64,000 nt of DNA, taken from contig OZ245855.1 of NCBI GenBank assembly GCA_965229095.1, forward strand, positions 744,001 through 808,000, read 5' to 3'. Below, one piece after another: positions 1 to 9,385 of the stretch. Under the pieces are notes generated by a model that was given only the letters and a program-made list of their open reading frames with translations, did not search any database and was not told the origin of the DNA. This DNA is from Taibaiella sp965229095. Lineage in GTDB: Bacteria > Bacteroidota > Bacteroidia > Chitinophagales > Chitinophagaceae. The position numbers were made by a program, and so were the translations under genes. The number at the start of each line of letters is the position of its first letter. The first letter of the stretch is position 1.

Positions 1-407
1 AGCTGGCTTACCGGTTGCCGCTCTCCCAAACGATAAAGGCTGTCTGTATTAATAACCTTTTGCGTGTGAAGGTCGATACCTGCTGTGTGCCCCGAATAGG
101 CAAACAGCCAAAGCCGGTTGTCGGTAGTAATGCAGGAGGCAATAAAATCTTCGGATAAGCCGGTCTTTACCAGTTTAAACTCCTTGCCATTGTAACGGAT
201 CAGGCCTTTATCCGATATCAGCCACAGGTAGCCGTTGCTATCGGCATGTATTTTATAGATAAGCTCTGCCGGCAAACTACTATTGCTGGAATGATAATGC
301 GCATATACCGGCATTGAAGGCAAGGGAAGCTGCGCTGCTGCCGGTGTGCCCACCAGCAGCCACCGAAGCATCAATCCTGAAAAAAAATACCTTGCCTTGC
401 CCTGCAT
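1..407 (-). CDS. Two-component regulator propeller-domain protein, N-terminal part (cut by window start)
   Basis: The minus-strand reading frame stays open from an ATG at 407 to the window edge, giving about 135 residues. The N-terminus looks like a signal peptide: basic start, then FFSGLMLRWLLVG and an AAAQ cleavage-like site. The mature part contains two-component regulator propeller repeats, seen as 'IHADSNGYLWLISDKGLIRYNG' in pieces: a D-x-NGYLWL turn followed by GLIRYNG. In Bacteroidota such repeats form the periplasmic sensor of histidine kinases (often hybrid) or of LytTR/LuxR-linked sensors. The output domain lies outside the window, so the exact class is open. The repeat pattern is clear, but the partner and the ligand cannot be inferred. 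Confidence 0.75.
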   Translation of the reverse strand, partial: MQGKARYFFSGLMLRWLLVGTPAAAQLPLPSMPVYAHYHSSNSSLPAELIYKIHADSNGYLWLISDKGLIRYNGKEFKLVKTGLSEDFIASCITTDNRLWLFAYSGHTAGIDLHTQKVINTDSLYRLGERQPVSQ

Positions 408-1184
408 ACAAAAAATATTACGCTCGGAAATTAGCGTATTTTATAAACATAAAGTCAATAGTATAAAAACTGGTTGTCCTGCTCTTAAAATGAGCCGGTA
501 GCTGGCGCTTCATCGAATGTGTAGCTATAAATTACAATAAATAATATAACCCTGTTTCGTAGATAAAAAGCAATGTTTCATGAAAACTGCATTTTCCCGA
601 TTGCCGTAAGCCCCACCTTTACAGGAAAGGGATAAGTAATGGGCGCTTCTTTGTATAAGCCGTACATGGATTACCTCCGGCGCTTTATTTATTACCCGAT
701 CCAAACGCATAAAACCAAGTACTAAGTATGAAACTATTTCTCCGCTTATTATCCTTCCTTACCGGATACCATATCGATAACTGTGGCCGGCGCCTTGCCG
801 GCGCTTTAATGCCGGCCACAGTACCCATGCTATAAATACAGCGGGCCGGGTGGTATCATATTTCAAGGCATCAAACATTGTAATAGTTGTGGTACAAGGT
901 AAGCACCTTGTTGTAAGCCAATAGGATTTACTGAAAGGCTTTCTTATGCTTACTTCCCCGGCTATAGGTGCATAAAGAACGCTAAACAAAAAGTGGCACT
1001 GCTTCTTTGTTGCCGATGCCCCGAACCATTGCCCGATCCTTTATAACAAAGCGGCCAATACAAACCCATCCATAGTACCGGATAAACTCGTAAGGCTGGC
1101 TGTTCGCCAACAACCCGGATATGCCTTGCATCCGGGTAAGACCTCTCATTTTTTAACCATTCAATATAAAACCGAACATTAAGT
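408..1184. other. Intergenic stretch with a GC-rich hairpin and a gene-start-like stub
   Basis: I see no convincing gene here. Two things stand out. At 780-822 there is a 12-bp perfect inverted repeat with a 19-base spacer, far more GC-rich than its surroundings. At 728-835 there is a 35-codon frame whose first bases (TAAGTATGAAAC) are identical to the bases around the real start of the next gene at 1185. It begins MKLFLRLLSFLTGY, like the start of a signal peptide, and then runs into the hairpin. It may be a decayed duplicate gene start. Confidence 0.4.
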
Positions 1185-2348
1185 ATGAAACAGTCACTTC
1201 TTGTATTATCAGTGATCTTAGGGTACAACGCCCATGCACAAAGCTGGAATATTACCGGCAATGCGAATACCAATGGTAATACCCATTTTGTGGGAACCAC
1301 CGATAAAGAAAGCTTGTCCTTCAGGGTGAGTAATATCGAACGGATGCGCCTCAACCGCTTTAACAGGATCACCTTCCAGGGCGTCAATACTGCGGGTCCG
1401 GTATCGGACAGAAACCTCTTCCTGGGCGGTGGTATGGATAATGCTACAGGCTTTTACAACACTGTATTGGGTATGGGAGCATTAACCCTGAATACTACCG
1501 GTACGGGCAACACTGCAATGGGTACTAATGTTATGTCGGCGCTTACTTCCGGGATAAGCAATACCGGTGTGGGGGTAAGCGCGATGCGACTGAGCAGCGC
1601 CGGTAATGAGAACGTAGCTTTTGGTGCCAATGCATTAGAAGGCGAAGGTGCTGCGGATCAGAACACGGCAGTAGGGCAAGGTGCTCTAATAAGGAACAAT
1701 GCTACTGCTTTCGATGCGATTATGGGTAATACAGCAGTAGGGCAGGGCGCCATACCCAATCTGAACAGTGGGGATATGAACACTGCCCTGGGTAAGGACG
1801 CATTCCGGCATCTGCAGGGAGGGCGCAACAACATAGGCATAGGCGCCAATTCGGGAGTCAACCTGGAAGGCGGCGACAATAATATTTTCATAGGTGCCGA
1901 GACCACTGCCTTCTCGACAGTTACCAAAAATGAGCTGAATATCGGCAACTGGATCGTAGGGATTAATGGTACTATCGGTATCGGGAGCTTTTCCAATCCT
2001 TTACCTGCCGACGGTATAGCGCCAGACGGAGAGGTGTACAAGCTTTTTGTGAAAGACGGTATCAGGACCGAAAAAATAAAAGTGGATATCGCCAGCAGCA
2101 ACGGCTGGGCCGATTACGTGTTCCAGAAAGATTACCAGCTTTTGCCCCTGGCAGATCTGGAGTCATTTATTCATAAGAACGGTCACTTGCCCGAAGTACC
2201 TACCACCGAAGAAGCGATCCAAAACGGCGTGGAGCTGAAGGAAATGAATATCCTGCTGCTCAAAAAAATAGAAGAGCTGACCCTGTACAGCATAGGGCAG
2301 CAAAAACGCATCGAAGCCCTGGAGCAACAGATGAAATCCAAACACTAA
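1185..2348 (+). CDS. YadA-head-like surface protein with C-terminal coiled coil (tail-fibre type)
   Basis: A 387-residue protein with an N-terminal signal peptide (MKQSLLVLSVILGYNAHAQ). Residues of roughly 80-235 contain repeated NTAxGxxA / NTxxGxGA motifs, the repeat type of trimeric autotransporter (YadA/Hia) head domains. The C-terminal third has the sequence common in Bacteroidota secreted 'tail fiber' proteins: a FxKDYxLLPLxxLExFIxxNxHLPxVP segment and then a heptad-like coiled coil (LLLKKIEELTLYSIGQQKRIEALEQQ). I infer a trimeric, cell-surface or secreted fibre. No T9SS sorting tail is visible. It lies 21 bases upstream of a T9SS cargo gene on the same strand and is probably co-transcribed with it. 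The ligand is unknown. Confidence 0.75.
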   Translation: MKQSLLVLSVILGYNAHAQSWNITGNANTNGNTHFVGTTDKESLSFRVSNIERMRLNRFNRITFQGVNTAGPVSDRNLFLGGGMDNATGFYNTVLGMGALTLNTTGTGNTAMGTNVMSALTSGISNTGVGVSAMRLSSAGNENVAFGANALEGEGAADQNTAVGQGALIRNNATAFDAIMGNTAVGQGAIPNLNSGDMNTALGKDAFRHLQGGRNNIGIGANSGVNLEGGDNNIFIGAETTAFSTVTKNELNIGNWIVGINGTIGIGSFSNPLPADGIAPDGEVYKLFVKDGIRTEKIKVDIASSNGWADYVFQKDYQLLPLADLESFIHKNGHLPEVPTTEEAIQNGVELKEMNILLLKKIEELTLYSIGQQKRIEALEQQMKSKH

Positions 2349-2369
2349 TCGCTTTCAACACAAAAAACT

Positions 2370-4055
2370 ATGAGAAACATCTATATCCTGCTACTCTTAC
2401 TATTGCCATGCATCACCCGGGCACAGGGCGAAAATGACAATTGGTATTTTGGCTATTATTCGCGGGTCAATTTTTCGGGCCCAACCCCGGTTGTGCCGCC
2501 CAGCAGCCAAATGGATGGCTTTGAAGCCTGCGGCAGCGTAAGCGATTCCACCGGTCATTTACTTTTCTATACCGACGGAAAAAAAATATGGAACAGTAAT
2601 CACCAGGTGATGCAAAATGGTGCGGGTTTAACGGGTAATGCTTCCAGCCAGCAATTGGCTATCGTGAAGCACCCCGGCAACCCCAGCCAGTACTTTGTAT
2701 TTACCACAGGTTTTAATCACCCCGATAGCCTGAACCATATCAGGTATTCCATTGTAGACATGTCGTTGGGTGCGCCGGGTGCGAACGGTCCGCTGGGCGC
2801 TGTGCTAACCAATGCCAAGAACATATCTGTCCTGGATTACCAGGGCAATAAGTTCAGGTCCGAAGCGATCACCGTGGTACCAAGTCCTTATAATACCTAT
2901 TGGGTTCTGATCCCTTACGGGAAAAAAATGTACAGCTATACGGTGAATAATAGCGGGTTCAATAATGGTTTCCCGGTTGTGAGCAACCTGGATTTCCCTA
3001 CCACGATGACCCCTTCAAATCACTTTAGCATTAAGGCTTCCCCTAAGCTGCCCTCCGGCAATTTTTTCACCAACTATGTTTGCATCAGTTCCTGGGAAAG
3101 CCCCGGCTATGTCAACAAGGTATTCTCCTTTAATGCGGTCAGTGGGCAGATCACCAATAACTATTCCCTATCTATCAACAGCGTCAACTCTTATTTACCC
3201 GAGTTTAATAAAAATGCCTCCGTGCTCTACTTAGGGTATTTTAAGATGTATGCGGTCGATCTGCTTACGTCGACACCCACTAACGTGAATTACATGGAGA
3301 TCTATGACCTGGGTTTCACAGCTTCCTGTGGTTCCATCCAGAGAAATAAATACGACGATATTTATTTCAGCGTTCCCAACAGTAAGTTCCTGGGCCGGAT
3401 CTATAACCCGGATGTGTATGGACCCAGCATTAGTGTAGATATGAATAACATCAACCTGGGTATGGCGTTGTATGGCGATACTGCTGTGGCTAAATACGGG
3501 CTGCCCCAATTGGTGCCGGTAGCCAGCAACTCTTACTATCCCTGTATGGGCGACCTTACTTTGGATGTGCCGGAGATCAATAACAATTTCACGTATCACA
3601 TTGGCAACACGATCCTTACGGAAGCCGATTACCTGATCACACCACACCAGGATATTACGATGAAAGCCGGTACCAGCATCACCCTTAGACCCAATACTTA
3701 TGTGATGAACGGGGCTGCTTATTTTGCAAAGATCCAGCGTTGCGATCCTTATTCGAGGAAAAGTGCGGTAGCAGGAAAAAGCCCGGAAACTATCTCCATG
3801 TCTTTGGATCTGGATAAAGGCAATGGCAAAGCCGATGATATCTCAGTGTATCCCAACCCGGCTTCTGCCTGGGCAACCATAAACACCCGGAAGGAAAGGC
3901 TGCTTTCCTGGGAGCTGTACGATATGGCGGGAAAGCTGGTATTAAAAGGAAATACCCATACTATAAAAACCGAAGGGTTGCTCAAGAGCATGTACTTGCT
4001 TAGGGTAAGTCTTGCCAATGGAAAGAACGTTCATCAAAAGCTATCGGTTCAATAG
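2370..4055 (+). CDS. T9SS type A sorting-domain protein, WD40-like N-terminal region
   Basis: A 561-residue secreted protein. It has a signal peptide (MRNIYILLLLLLPCITRAQ) and then a long region that opens with NWYFGYYSRVNFS and SDSTGHLLFYTDGKKIWN. This opening is typical of Bacteroidota beta-propeller-like proteins that often carry PKD or gliding-type tails. The last 75 residues form a type A Por secretion tail (ISVYPNPASAW... LYDMAGKLVLKG... LLKSMYLLRVSLANG...KLSVQ), which directs export through the type IX system and anchoring or release at the surface. The function of the propeller region is unknown. The gene follows the adhesin-like gene by 21 bases and is followed by a strong terminator. 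Confidence 0.8.
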   Translation: MRNIYILLLLLLPCITRAQGENDNWYFGYYSRVNFSGPTPVVPPSSQMDGFEACGSVSDSTGHLLFYTDGKKIWNSNHQVMQNGAGLTGNASSQQLAIVKHPGNPSQYFVFTTGFNHPDSLNHIRYSIVDMSLGAPGANGPLGAVLTNAKNISVLDYQGNKFRSEAITVVPSPYNTYWVLIPYGKKMYSYTVNNSGFNNGFPVVSNLDFPTTMTPSNHFSIKASPKLPSGNFFTNYVCISSWESPGYVNKVFSFNAVSGQITNNYSLSINSVNSYLPEFNKNASVLYLGYFKMYAVDLLTSTPTNVNYMEIYDLGFTASCGSIQRNKYDDIYFSVPNSKFLGRIYNPDVYGPSISVDMNNINLGMALYGDTAVAKYGLPQLVPVASNSYYPCMGDLTLDVPEINNNFTYHIGNTILTEADYLITPHQDITMKAGTSITLRPNTYVMNGAAYFAKIQRCDPYSRKSAVAGKSPETISMSLDLDKGNGKADDISVYPNPASAWATINTRKERLLSWELYDMAGKLVLKGNTHTIKTEGLLKSMYLLRVSLANGKNVHQKLSVQ

Positions 4056-4111
4056 GTTGACCTTGCTTGTATACTGTAATGAGCGCAGCATAGCCGCTTT
4101 AATCCGAAACA

Positions 4112-4131
4112 CCCCGGCTTATAAGCCGGGG
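4112..4131 (+). terminator. Intrinsic terminator after the T9SS cargo gene
   Basis: A perfect 10-bp self-complementary stem (CCCCGGCTTA/TAAGCCGGGG) is followed by CGTTTT, 56 bases after the stop codon of the upstream gene. Confidence 0.75.
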
Positions 4132-4258
4132 CGTTTTACGTATATCCCGATAAATAATTCTGCGTATATCTTATGCCGCACTCTAGGGTAACACTTGCCT
4201 GTTCCGGCCTAAAGGAACAGGCATCGCTTACCGGGTGCATTAAGCTTCGGCGGAGATT

Positions 4259-4615
4259 TTACTTTCTCAGAATCTTCTCCATGGTTTTGCCCTTGGCCAG
4301 CTCATCGATCAGCTTATCCAGGTAGCGTACCTGTTGTATTAGTTTGTCTTCGATCTCTTCCACGCGGTAGCCGCAAATCACCCCTGTAATTTTTGAAGCA
4401 TTGGGGTTGAGCCTGGCTTCCCCAAAGAATGTTTCAAAGTCAGTTTTATTGTCAATTATCCGTTGCAGTTCAGGGGCATCGTAACCGGTGAGCCAAAAAA
4501 TAATCTCATCCACTTCGGCCTTTGTCCTGCCTTTTTTTTCTGCTTTTGCAATATAATGCGGGTACACGCCGGCAAAAGACATTTTGTACACTCTTTCGTT
4601 ATTGGAATTGTTCAT
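4259..4615 (-). CDS. DUF2200 family protein
   Basis: A 118-residue cytoplasmic protein. The sequence RVYKMSFAGVYPHYIAKAEKKGR followed by E/V-DEIIFWLTGYD is the hallmark of the DUF2200 family, small proteins of unknown role. ITGVICGYRVEEIEDKLIQQVRYLDKLIDELAKG forms the conserved C-terminal helix region. I chose the ATG at 4615. The reading frame can be extended five codons to a TTG, but the family normally begins close to the RVYKMSF motif. There is no signal peptide or membrane segment. The gene is monocistronic and divergent from the T9SS gene that starts at 4855. The function is not known. Confidence 0.8.
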   Translation of the reverse strand: MNNSNNERVYKMSFAGVYPHYIAKAEKKGRTKAEVDEIIFWLTGYDAPELQRIIDNKTDFETFFGEARLNPNASKITGVICGYRVEEIEDKLIQQVRYLDKLIDELAKGKTMEKILRK

Positions 4616-4854
4616 GTTTTTGCGTTTCAATAAAAGTGACTACGTGTTTTCTTTGGCGCTGGTTTAAGCCATCCATTAGCGAATATAGGCATTTGTTTTA
4701 TTCGCTTTTTAAAGGCGAGGCATTGTATATAAAGGACACTTTTCCCTGGAACATTTTTACGGCCCCAGCCCCCATTAAATTTTATCAAAACTTTTACAAC
4801 AAAAAAATGTTTAGCAGTTATAGGTGTTTTTTTAACAATAAAAAAAGACGATTT

Positions 4855-5943
4855 ATGAAATCCCTATATGTACTACTGTTTCTACTGCTGAGCCCCTTTG
4901 CCAAAACAAGCGCACAGCAATTTATACTTCCTCCTTTTACTACAGATGTTCCCTGTTACGATGGCAGTAGCTATACGCTTAATGTAACCCTCAATGTAGT
5001 CGGCATCCATGTGGTCAATGTCTTTTCGGATAATGGCACCAGTGGCTCGTTTTCCTTTGAATTACTCTTTCAGTATGTCAATTTTTTTGACGGTACGATC
5101 GGCAATGGTGCCACTTCGTTCTATACCTACGACATTACCTTTTATTCTGAAAACCCCAACCTGGCCGGAAATCAAATCAGCAATAACCTGCAGGTACCGC
5201 TGGCCAACGGTTCCGGCTCCAATATTTCTCTGAACAACAATAATACGTATAACGGCTCTGCTTCGGCTATGGGGCTTGTAGCCGATTCCACCTACTCCGA
5301 CCAGGCCATTATCAATCTTTTTGGTTTTGACAGTGTACGGGTAAACCTGGGTGCCCCCTGTCTTACCGCCGTTGGCAGTGGCACTTCTATTACCCCCTTA
5401 CCCGTTTTACTTGGCTCTTTTATAGTGAATCAAAAGGGTAGTGCCTTATCGATCGACTGGTACACGCAGGGGGAACGCAACAATAAAGGCTTTCAGCTAC
5501 AGAAAAGCCGCGATGGGAAAAACTGGACGAATCTTTCCTGGGTCAGTTCCCTTGCAGCGCAGGGCAATAGCAGCGAGATGATTGCTTACAACAGCATAGA
5601 TGCGGCACCTTATAGCGGCGATAATTTTTACCGTTTGCTGCAGACAGATCTTGATGGACGCACGGAAGTAAGCAGGGTTATCCGCTATTATTATACCAAT
5701 GATGCTATTGCCGCGTCTCCCTTGATAGCCTACCCGCAACCCGCCTCCGGTATACTCAGGATAAAAAGTACCGATCCGGCCCTGACTCCGGAAACCGTTA
5801 CGCTGTTTGATCTGAGCGGTAGAAAAATGCTCCAGACTACTTTGACCGGATCAGAAACCGCTATCACCGTTTCCAGCTTGCCCGATGGTTTTTACTGGCT
5901 CCGGTGGGGCGACAGACACCTGAAGGTAGTGATACAACATTAA
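4855..5943 (+). CDS. T9SS type A sorting-domain protein, unknown ectodomain
   Basis: A 362-residue secreted protein. I chose the ATG at 4855 because it starts a clean signal peptide (MKSLYVLLFLLLSPFAKTSAQ). The frame is open further upstream, but that part has no protein-like character. The ectodomain is rich in N, S, T and aromatic residues and resembles no family I recognise. Residues of roughly 190-265 (PLPVLLGSFIVNQKGSALSI... W.TQGERNNKGFQLQKSRDGK... YRLLQTDLDGRTEVS) match the conserved module that precedes many T9SS tails. The end (YPQPASGILRIKS...VTLFDLSGRKMLQTTL...LPDGFYWLRWGDRHLKVVI) is a type A sorting domain. The gene is convergent with the large CHU_C gene and separated from it by a shared hairpin. 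Confidence 0.75.
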   Translation: MKSLYVLLFLLLSPFAKTSAQQFILPPFTTDVPCYDGSSYTLNVTLNVVGIHVVNVFSDNGTSGSFSFELLFQYVNFFDGTIGNGATSFYTYDITFYSENPNLAGNQISNNLQVPLANGSGSNISLNNNNTYNGSASAMGLVADSTYSDQAIINLFGFDSVRVNLGAPCLTAVGSGTSITPLPVLLGSFIVNQKGSALSIDWYTQGERNNKGFQLQKSRDGKNWTNLSWVSSLAAQGNSSEMIAYNSIDAAPYSGDNFYRLLQTDLDGRTEVSRVIRYYYTNDAIAASPLIAYPQPASGILRIKSTDPALTPETVTLFDLSGRKMLQTTLTGSETAITVSSLPDGFYWLRWGDRHLKVVIQH

Positions 5944-5976
5944 CGCTGTTCCGGAACCTGCAAACGCTGTATCCCT

Positions 5977-6008
5977 GTAAATGCCGGATAAAAGCAGCCG
6001 GCGTTTAC
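5977..6008. terminator. Shared hairpin between convergent genes
   Basis: An 11-bp stem (GTAAATGCCGG / CCGGCGTTTAC, one G-T pair) with a 10-base loop lies in the 67-base gap between two convergent genes. It can serve as a bidirectional terminator, although the U-runs are weak. Confidence 0.5.
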
Positions 6009-6010
6009 CT

Positions 6011-9000
6011 TTACCGTATCAAGGCTACATCGCCTTTAAGGCTATAATCCCGTGTGCCGATCTTATAACGCACCAGGTAGAAATAAGTACCCATATCGGC
6101 AATGGTACCATTGTAATAACCGTCCCAGCCCTCCAGTACATTCCGGGAAAAAAATACCCTTTGCCCGAACCTGTTGTATACGCTGAAATCTTTCAGCACT
6201 ACTCTTTTGTCTTTTATGGCCAGAAGGAACAGGTCATTTTTTCCATCACCATTCGGGCTAAAGGCATTGGGTAAAAAAGCATTGGTGACATGCACCGTTA
6301 CCGTGTCAGTAGCCAGGCAGCCCTCCGTAGATTTTACCGTGAGGTAGTAAGTCGTTGTTTCCGAGGGACCGACCTCCGGGTTAAGGATATTGTCAGGCGA
6401 TACGCTGCCCGCCGGTGTCCATACATAGGCCCCGCCCGCCCTGCCATTCAGCCGGGTAGACTCTCCCAGCTTAATATCCTGGTCTTCGCCCGCGTCAATT
6501 ACTACAGGCGGTAAGGTGGTGATGGCAACAGTACGTTCGATCTTACAACCCGAGTCATTCATGATCAGCACCTTGTAATCGGTACTCAGCCTGGGCCATA
6601 CCGTAGTAAAAGCCGTCTGGACATCCTCAATGGTCTGGTTGGGCGACCAAAGGTATTGCGTACCGCCATACGCCCTGAGCAATATGGTATCGCCGGGACA
6701 TATTGTGGTATCCAATGGTAATGCCTTCATATTACTGTAGTCAAACAAGGAGATTGTAACCGTACCTGTGGCCGTATCCACGCATTCGCCTATAGCGGCA
6801 TTGCCGACTTGTACGGTATAGGTAGTGCTCAGGGCCGGGTTTACCATTATTTGTGCCTGGTTGGGGTTAGATATAATCGCATTTACCGGCTCCCAATGGA
6901 AGCTCATCGCTGTCGTAAGATTGCTGACTTCGGCTTTAAGGTATACCGGTACCGGATCGCAGAGGAAAGTATCGCTAACGCTTAGCAAGGGCTTATCCGA
7001 ATGCTTTACAAAGATGGTCATGGTAGCTGTATCTATAGGATTACAGCCACCGACCCTGGAGGCGATAAGGGTGATGTTATAGGAGCCTTCAGTAAAAGTA
7101 TGTGTGGGAGAAACCGCTGTGCTTGTAGTGCCATCTCCGAAATCCCAGGCATAATCGGTGGCGCCTACGGAGTTGTTCTCGAAGGTGAGCACATAAGGAG
7201 CACAACCGGTATCGTTGGCATTATTGGCCAGTGCGAAACTGGCCAGTACAGCGCCTACTTCCATATTGAATTTAAAGCTGGCGATATCCCAATCCGAGGG
7301 CAGGTTTAGCTTTACTGGGAAAGCCGCTCCGGGCGTAGTAGGGAAGGAACTGTTGTCGGTACAGGCAGAATGGTAGATAACACCCTGTGGATCGAAACGG
7401 CTGGTGCCGCCATCTACGTGGGTACCTAGAGGCCCAAAGAAAGTACCATATAGTAAAGAGCCGAAACCGGGGCCCAGCGCTCCCAGCCAGAAACTTCCGG
7501 GAGCGGTCTGATAGGCATTGGGAGACAAGGGAGCAGTGCTTTCCGCATCAAAGCCGCTTAAATAAGTATTGCCGCACACATCGAGCATAAAGGCGGCAGG
7601 CACAAAAGTGGCGCTGCCGGCTATTACCGGGTTACCCATTCTCGTGGAAAGCAACTGGCTGGAAAGTACCGGGTTCAATTTGGCAATAAAAATGTCCCCA
7701 TTGGTTACAGAATAAGCGGTAGGAGAAACCGGATAGGCCCCTGCTGTTTGTCCCATTACAAAAATATTATCGGTGGCGTCGATCTGTATTTTAAATGCGT
7801 GGTCGTAATCGCTGGTCCCTAAATAAGTAGAACGCACCAGGCCGGTACTTGTATTGATGATACTGGCAAAACCATCAATATCGCCCTGGGCGGAAGTATG
7901 TAGGGCGCCACTGGTAGTAGGGAAATTGGTGCTGGCAGTACCGCCGCATACAGCTATTTCCCCGGTGCTGGTCAGCACCAGGGAAAAGGCGGCATCGTTA
8001 TCGCTGCCACCGATAAAGGTACTGTAGTTTAATGTGGTAAGATTGGAGTCCAGGCGGCATACGACGCCATCCTGCCATCCGCCCAGGCTGGACTGCAGGG
8101 CCGTGGCGGTAACGGGAAAGTTTGAAGAGCGTGTGCTCCCTGCAATATAGATACTGCCATTGGCCGCGGCCAGTACTTCTCCCCGGTTAGCATCACCGTA
8201 ATTGGGGCTTAGGGAGCCGTCGTTAAGCCCATCGTCATCATCCCCGCCCAGGTAGGTGGCTGCTTTCAGTTGGGAGCCATTACTGCTGAAACGGGCAATG
8301 TAAATGTCGGTGCCGCCGCCATAGCTGTTATCATAGCAACCGGTAGAAACAGGCAGGTTGACGGAAGTGGTGGTACCGCAGATCACCAGCTCCTGGTTCA
8401 TATTGACCATCATATTATTGGGCAGATCGGTACCCGATCCCCCGTAATAAGTGGAGAACAATAAGGTCGAACCATTGCTGCTGTATTTATTAAGGCCTGC
8501 GTCGACCCAGGTTCCATAACTGGTTTGGAAAGCGCCGGCAGTTACCGGCCAGCCTACATCAAAACATTCGCCTCCTGCGTAAAGATTTCCATTGGGATCG
8601 TAGGTAGCGCTGAAGCCATAAGTATCGGCAGTGCTGCCGCTGAAAGTGCTGAACACCAGTACAGGGTCTATAACAAGAGCATACATTTTATTATATCCTT
8701 CCGGGAAGTCGAAGGTAATGCGGTTCCCCGGCAGAGCTTTATAGCGCGCCTTTACGGGAATCTCTTCGCCGCCGATCCGTTGGTATACATATGGTTCTTG
8801 CTCGGTTACCGTATTCACAGTGGTATGAATCTGCAAACTTCCATTCTTGTCCAACTGCGGTTGTACCCCATCGAAAGCCATCACGATTTGTGCAGGATCG
8901 GCGCCAGGCTGTACTACAAAGTCATACTTGAGCGATGATCCCCTGCTATACACTATAGCGTCGATGCCGGCATATAAGCCTTGCCAGGTGATCTTCTTAT

Positions 9001-9385
9001 ACAAAGGCACGTTACCGGCCCAGCGTGTAGGATCGTTGCCTATGAAATAGTTGTGGTAATACGGCCGTATTTCTTCTTCCTTGATAAGAGCCTCTTTGTT
9101 CGCTTTGCTGAAACGAACATGGTAGGCATGAAAATGAACCGGCTCATCCGCTACTTTTCTGCCCTTATGCTTTTGCTCGTGAATACGTTCGAGATCGCTG
9201 GTTTTATAATAATTATAGGTGAAGCCATCCTGGGTAAGAAATACGGCCCCGCCAGGCAGAAAGGCTTTGTAACGTACCTGGTCCGGAAACTGATTCTGGT
9301 TTTTAATAAAATCGAGATTACCTTCCTGAGCATGCAGCGCAGAGAGCGTAAGCCCCAGCAAACAAAGTACAAATAGCATTTTCAT
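6011..9385 (-). CDS. Large secreted SBBP/PKD protein with gliding-type CHU_C tail
   Basis: About 1124 residues. The ATG at 9385 gives a signal peptide (MKMLFVLCLLGLTLSALHAQ); the frame is open 17 codons further upstream, but those lack signal character. The N-terminal domain (NLDFIKNQNQFPDQVRYKAFLPGG...FLTQDGFTY, YHNYFIGND, W.G.VPLYKKITWQGLYAGID) is the module that precedes SBBP repeats. Several SBBP-type beta-propeller repeats follow (LYAGGECFDVGWPVTAGAFQ, IYIAGSTRSSNFPVTATALQ, EIAVCGGTASTNFPTTSGALH). Then come a PKD domain (YAWDFGDGTTSTAVSPTHTF) and Ig-like segments. The end is the CHU_C/gliding-associated tail (AFSPNGDGKNDLF, VYNRFGQRVF, WDGYYNGTIADMGTYFYLVRYK), a type B T9SS signal. It is probably surface-displayed. 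The substrate is unknown. Confidence 0.85.
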   Translation of the reverse strand: MKMLFVLCLLGLTLSALHAQEGNLDFIKNQNQFPDQVRYKAFLPGGAVFLTQDGFTYNYYKTSDLERIHEQKHKGRKVADEPVHFHAYHVRFSKANKEALIKEEEIRPYYHNYFIGNDPTRWAGNVPLYKKITWQGLYAGIDAIVYSRGSSLKYDFVVQPGADPAQIVMAFDGVQPQLDKNGSLQIHTTVNTVTEQEPYVYQRIGGEEIPVKARYKALPGNRITFDFPEGYNKMYALVIDPVLVFSTFSGSTADTYGFSATYDPNGNLYAGGECFDVGWPVTAGAFQTSYGTWVDAGLNKYSSNGSTLLFSTYYGGSGTDLPNNMMVNMNQELVICGTTTSVNLPVSTGCYDNSYGGGTDIYIARFSSNGSQLKAATYLGGDDDDGLNDGSLSPNYGDANRGEVLAAANGSIYIAGSTRSSNFPVTATALQSSLGGWQDGVVCRLDSNLTTLNYSTFIGGSDNDAAFSLVLTSTGEIAVCGGTASTNFPTTSGALHTSAQGDIDGFASIINTSTGLVRSTYLGTSDYDHAFKIQIDATDNIFVMGQTAGAYPVSPTAYSVTNGDIFIAKLNPVLSSQLLSTRMGNPVIAGSATFVPAAFMLDVCGNTYLSGFDAESTAPLSPNAYQTAPGSFWLGALGPGFGSLLYGTFFGPLGTHVDGGTSRFDPQGVIYHSACTDNSSFPTTPGAAFPVKLNLPSDWDIASFKFNMEVGAVLASFALANNANDTGCAPYVLTFENNSVGATDYAWDFGDGTTSTAVSPTHTFTEGSYNITLIASRVGGCNPIDTATMTIFVKHSDKPLLSVSDTFLCDPVPVYLKAEVSNLTTAMSFHWEPVNAIISNPNQAQIMVNPALSTTYTVQVGNAAIGECVDTATGTVTISLFDYSNMKALPLDTTICPGDTILLRAYGGTQYLWSPNQTIEDVQTAFTTVWPRLSTDYKVLIMNDSGCKIERTVAITTLPPVVIDAGEDQDIKLGESTRLNGRAGGAYVWTPAGSVSPDNILNPEVGPSETTTYYLTVKSTEGCLATDTVTVHVTNAFLPNAFSPNGDGKNDLFLLAIKDKRVVLKDFSVYNRFGQRVFFSRNVLEGWDGYYNGTIADMGTYFYLVRYKIGTRDYSLKGDVALIR

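Noticed and set aside
962..1387. A 141-codon minus-strand frame over the first gap and the adhesin start
   Set aside because: It overlaps the signal peptide and start of the clear adhesin gene, has no family resemblance and an unnatural composition.
8525..9376. Plus-strand frames of 131-137 codons inside the CHU_C gene
   Set aside because: They are opposite-strand shadows of a long, clearly coding gene.
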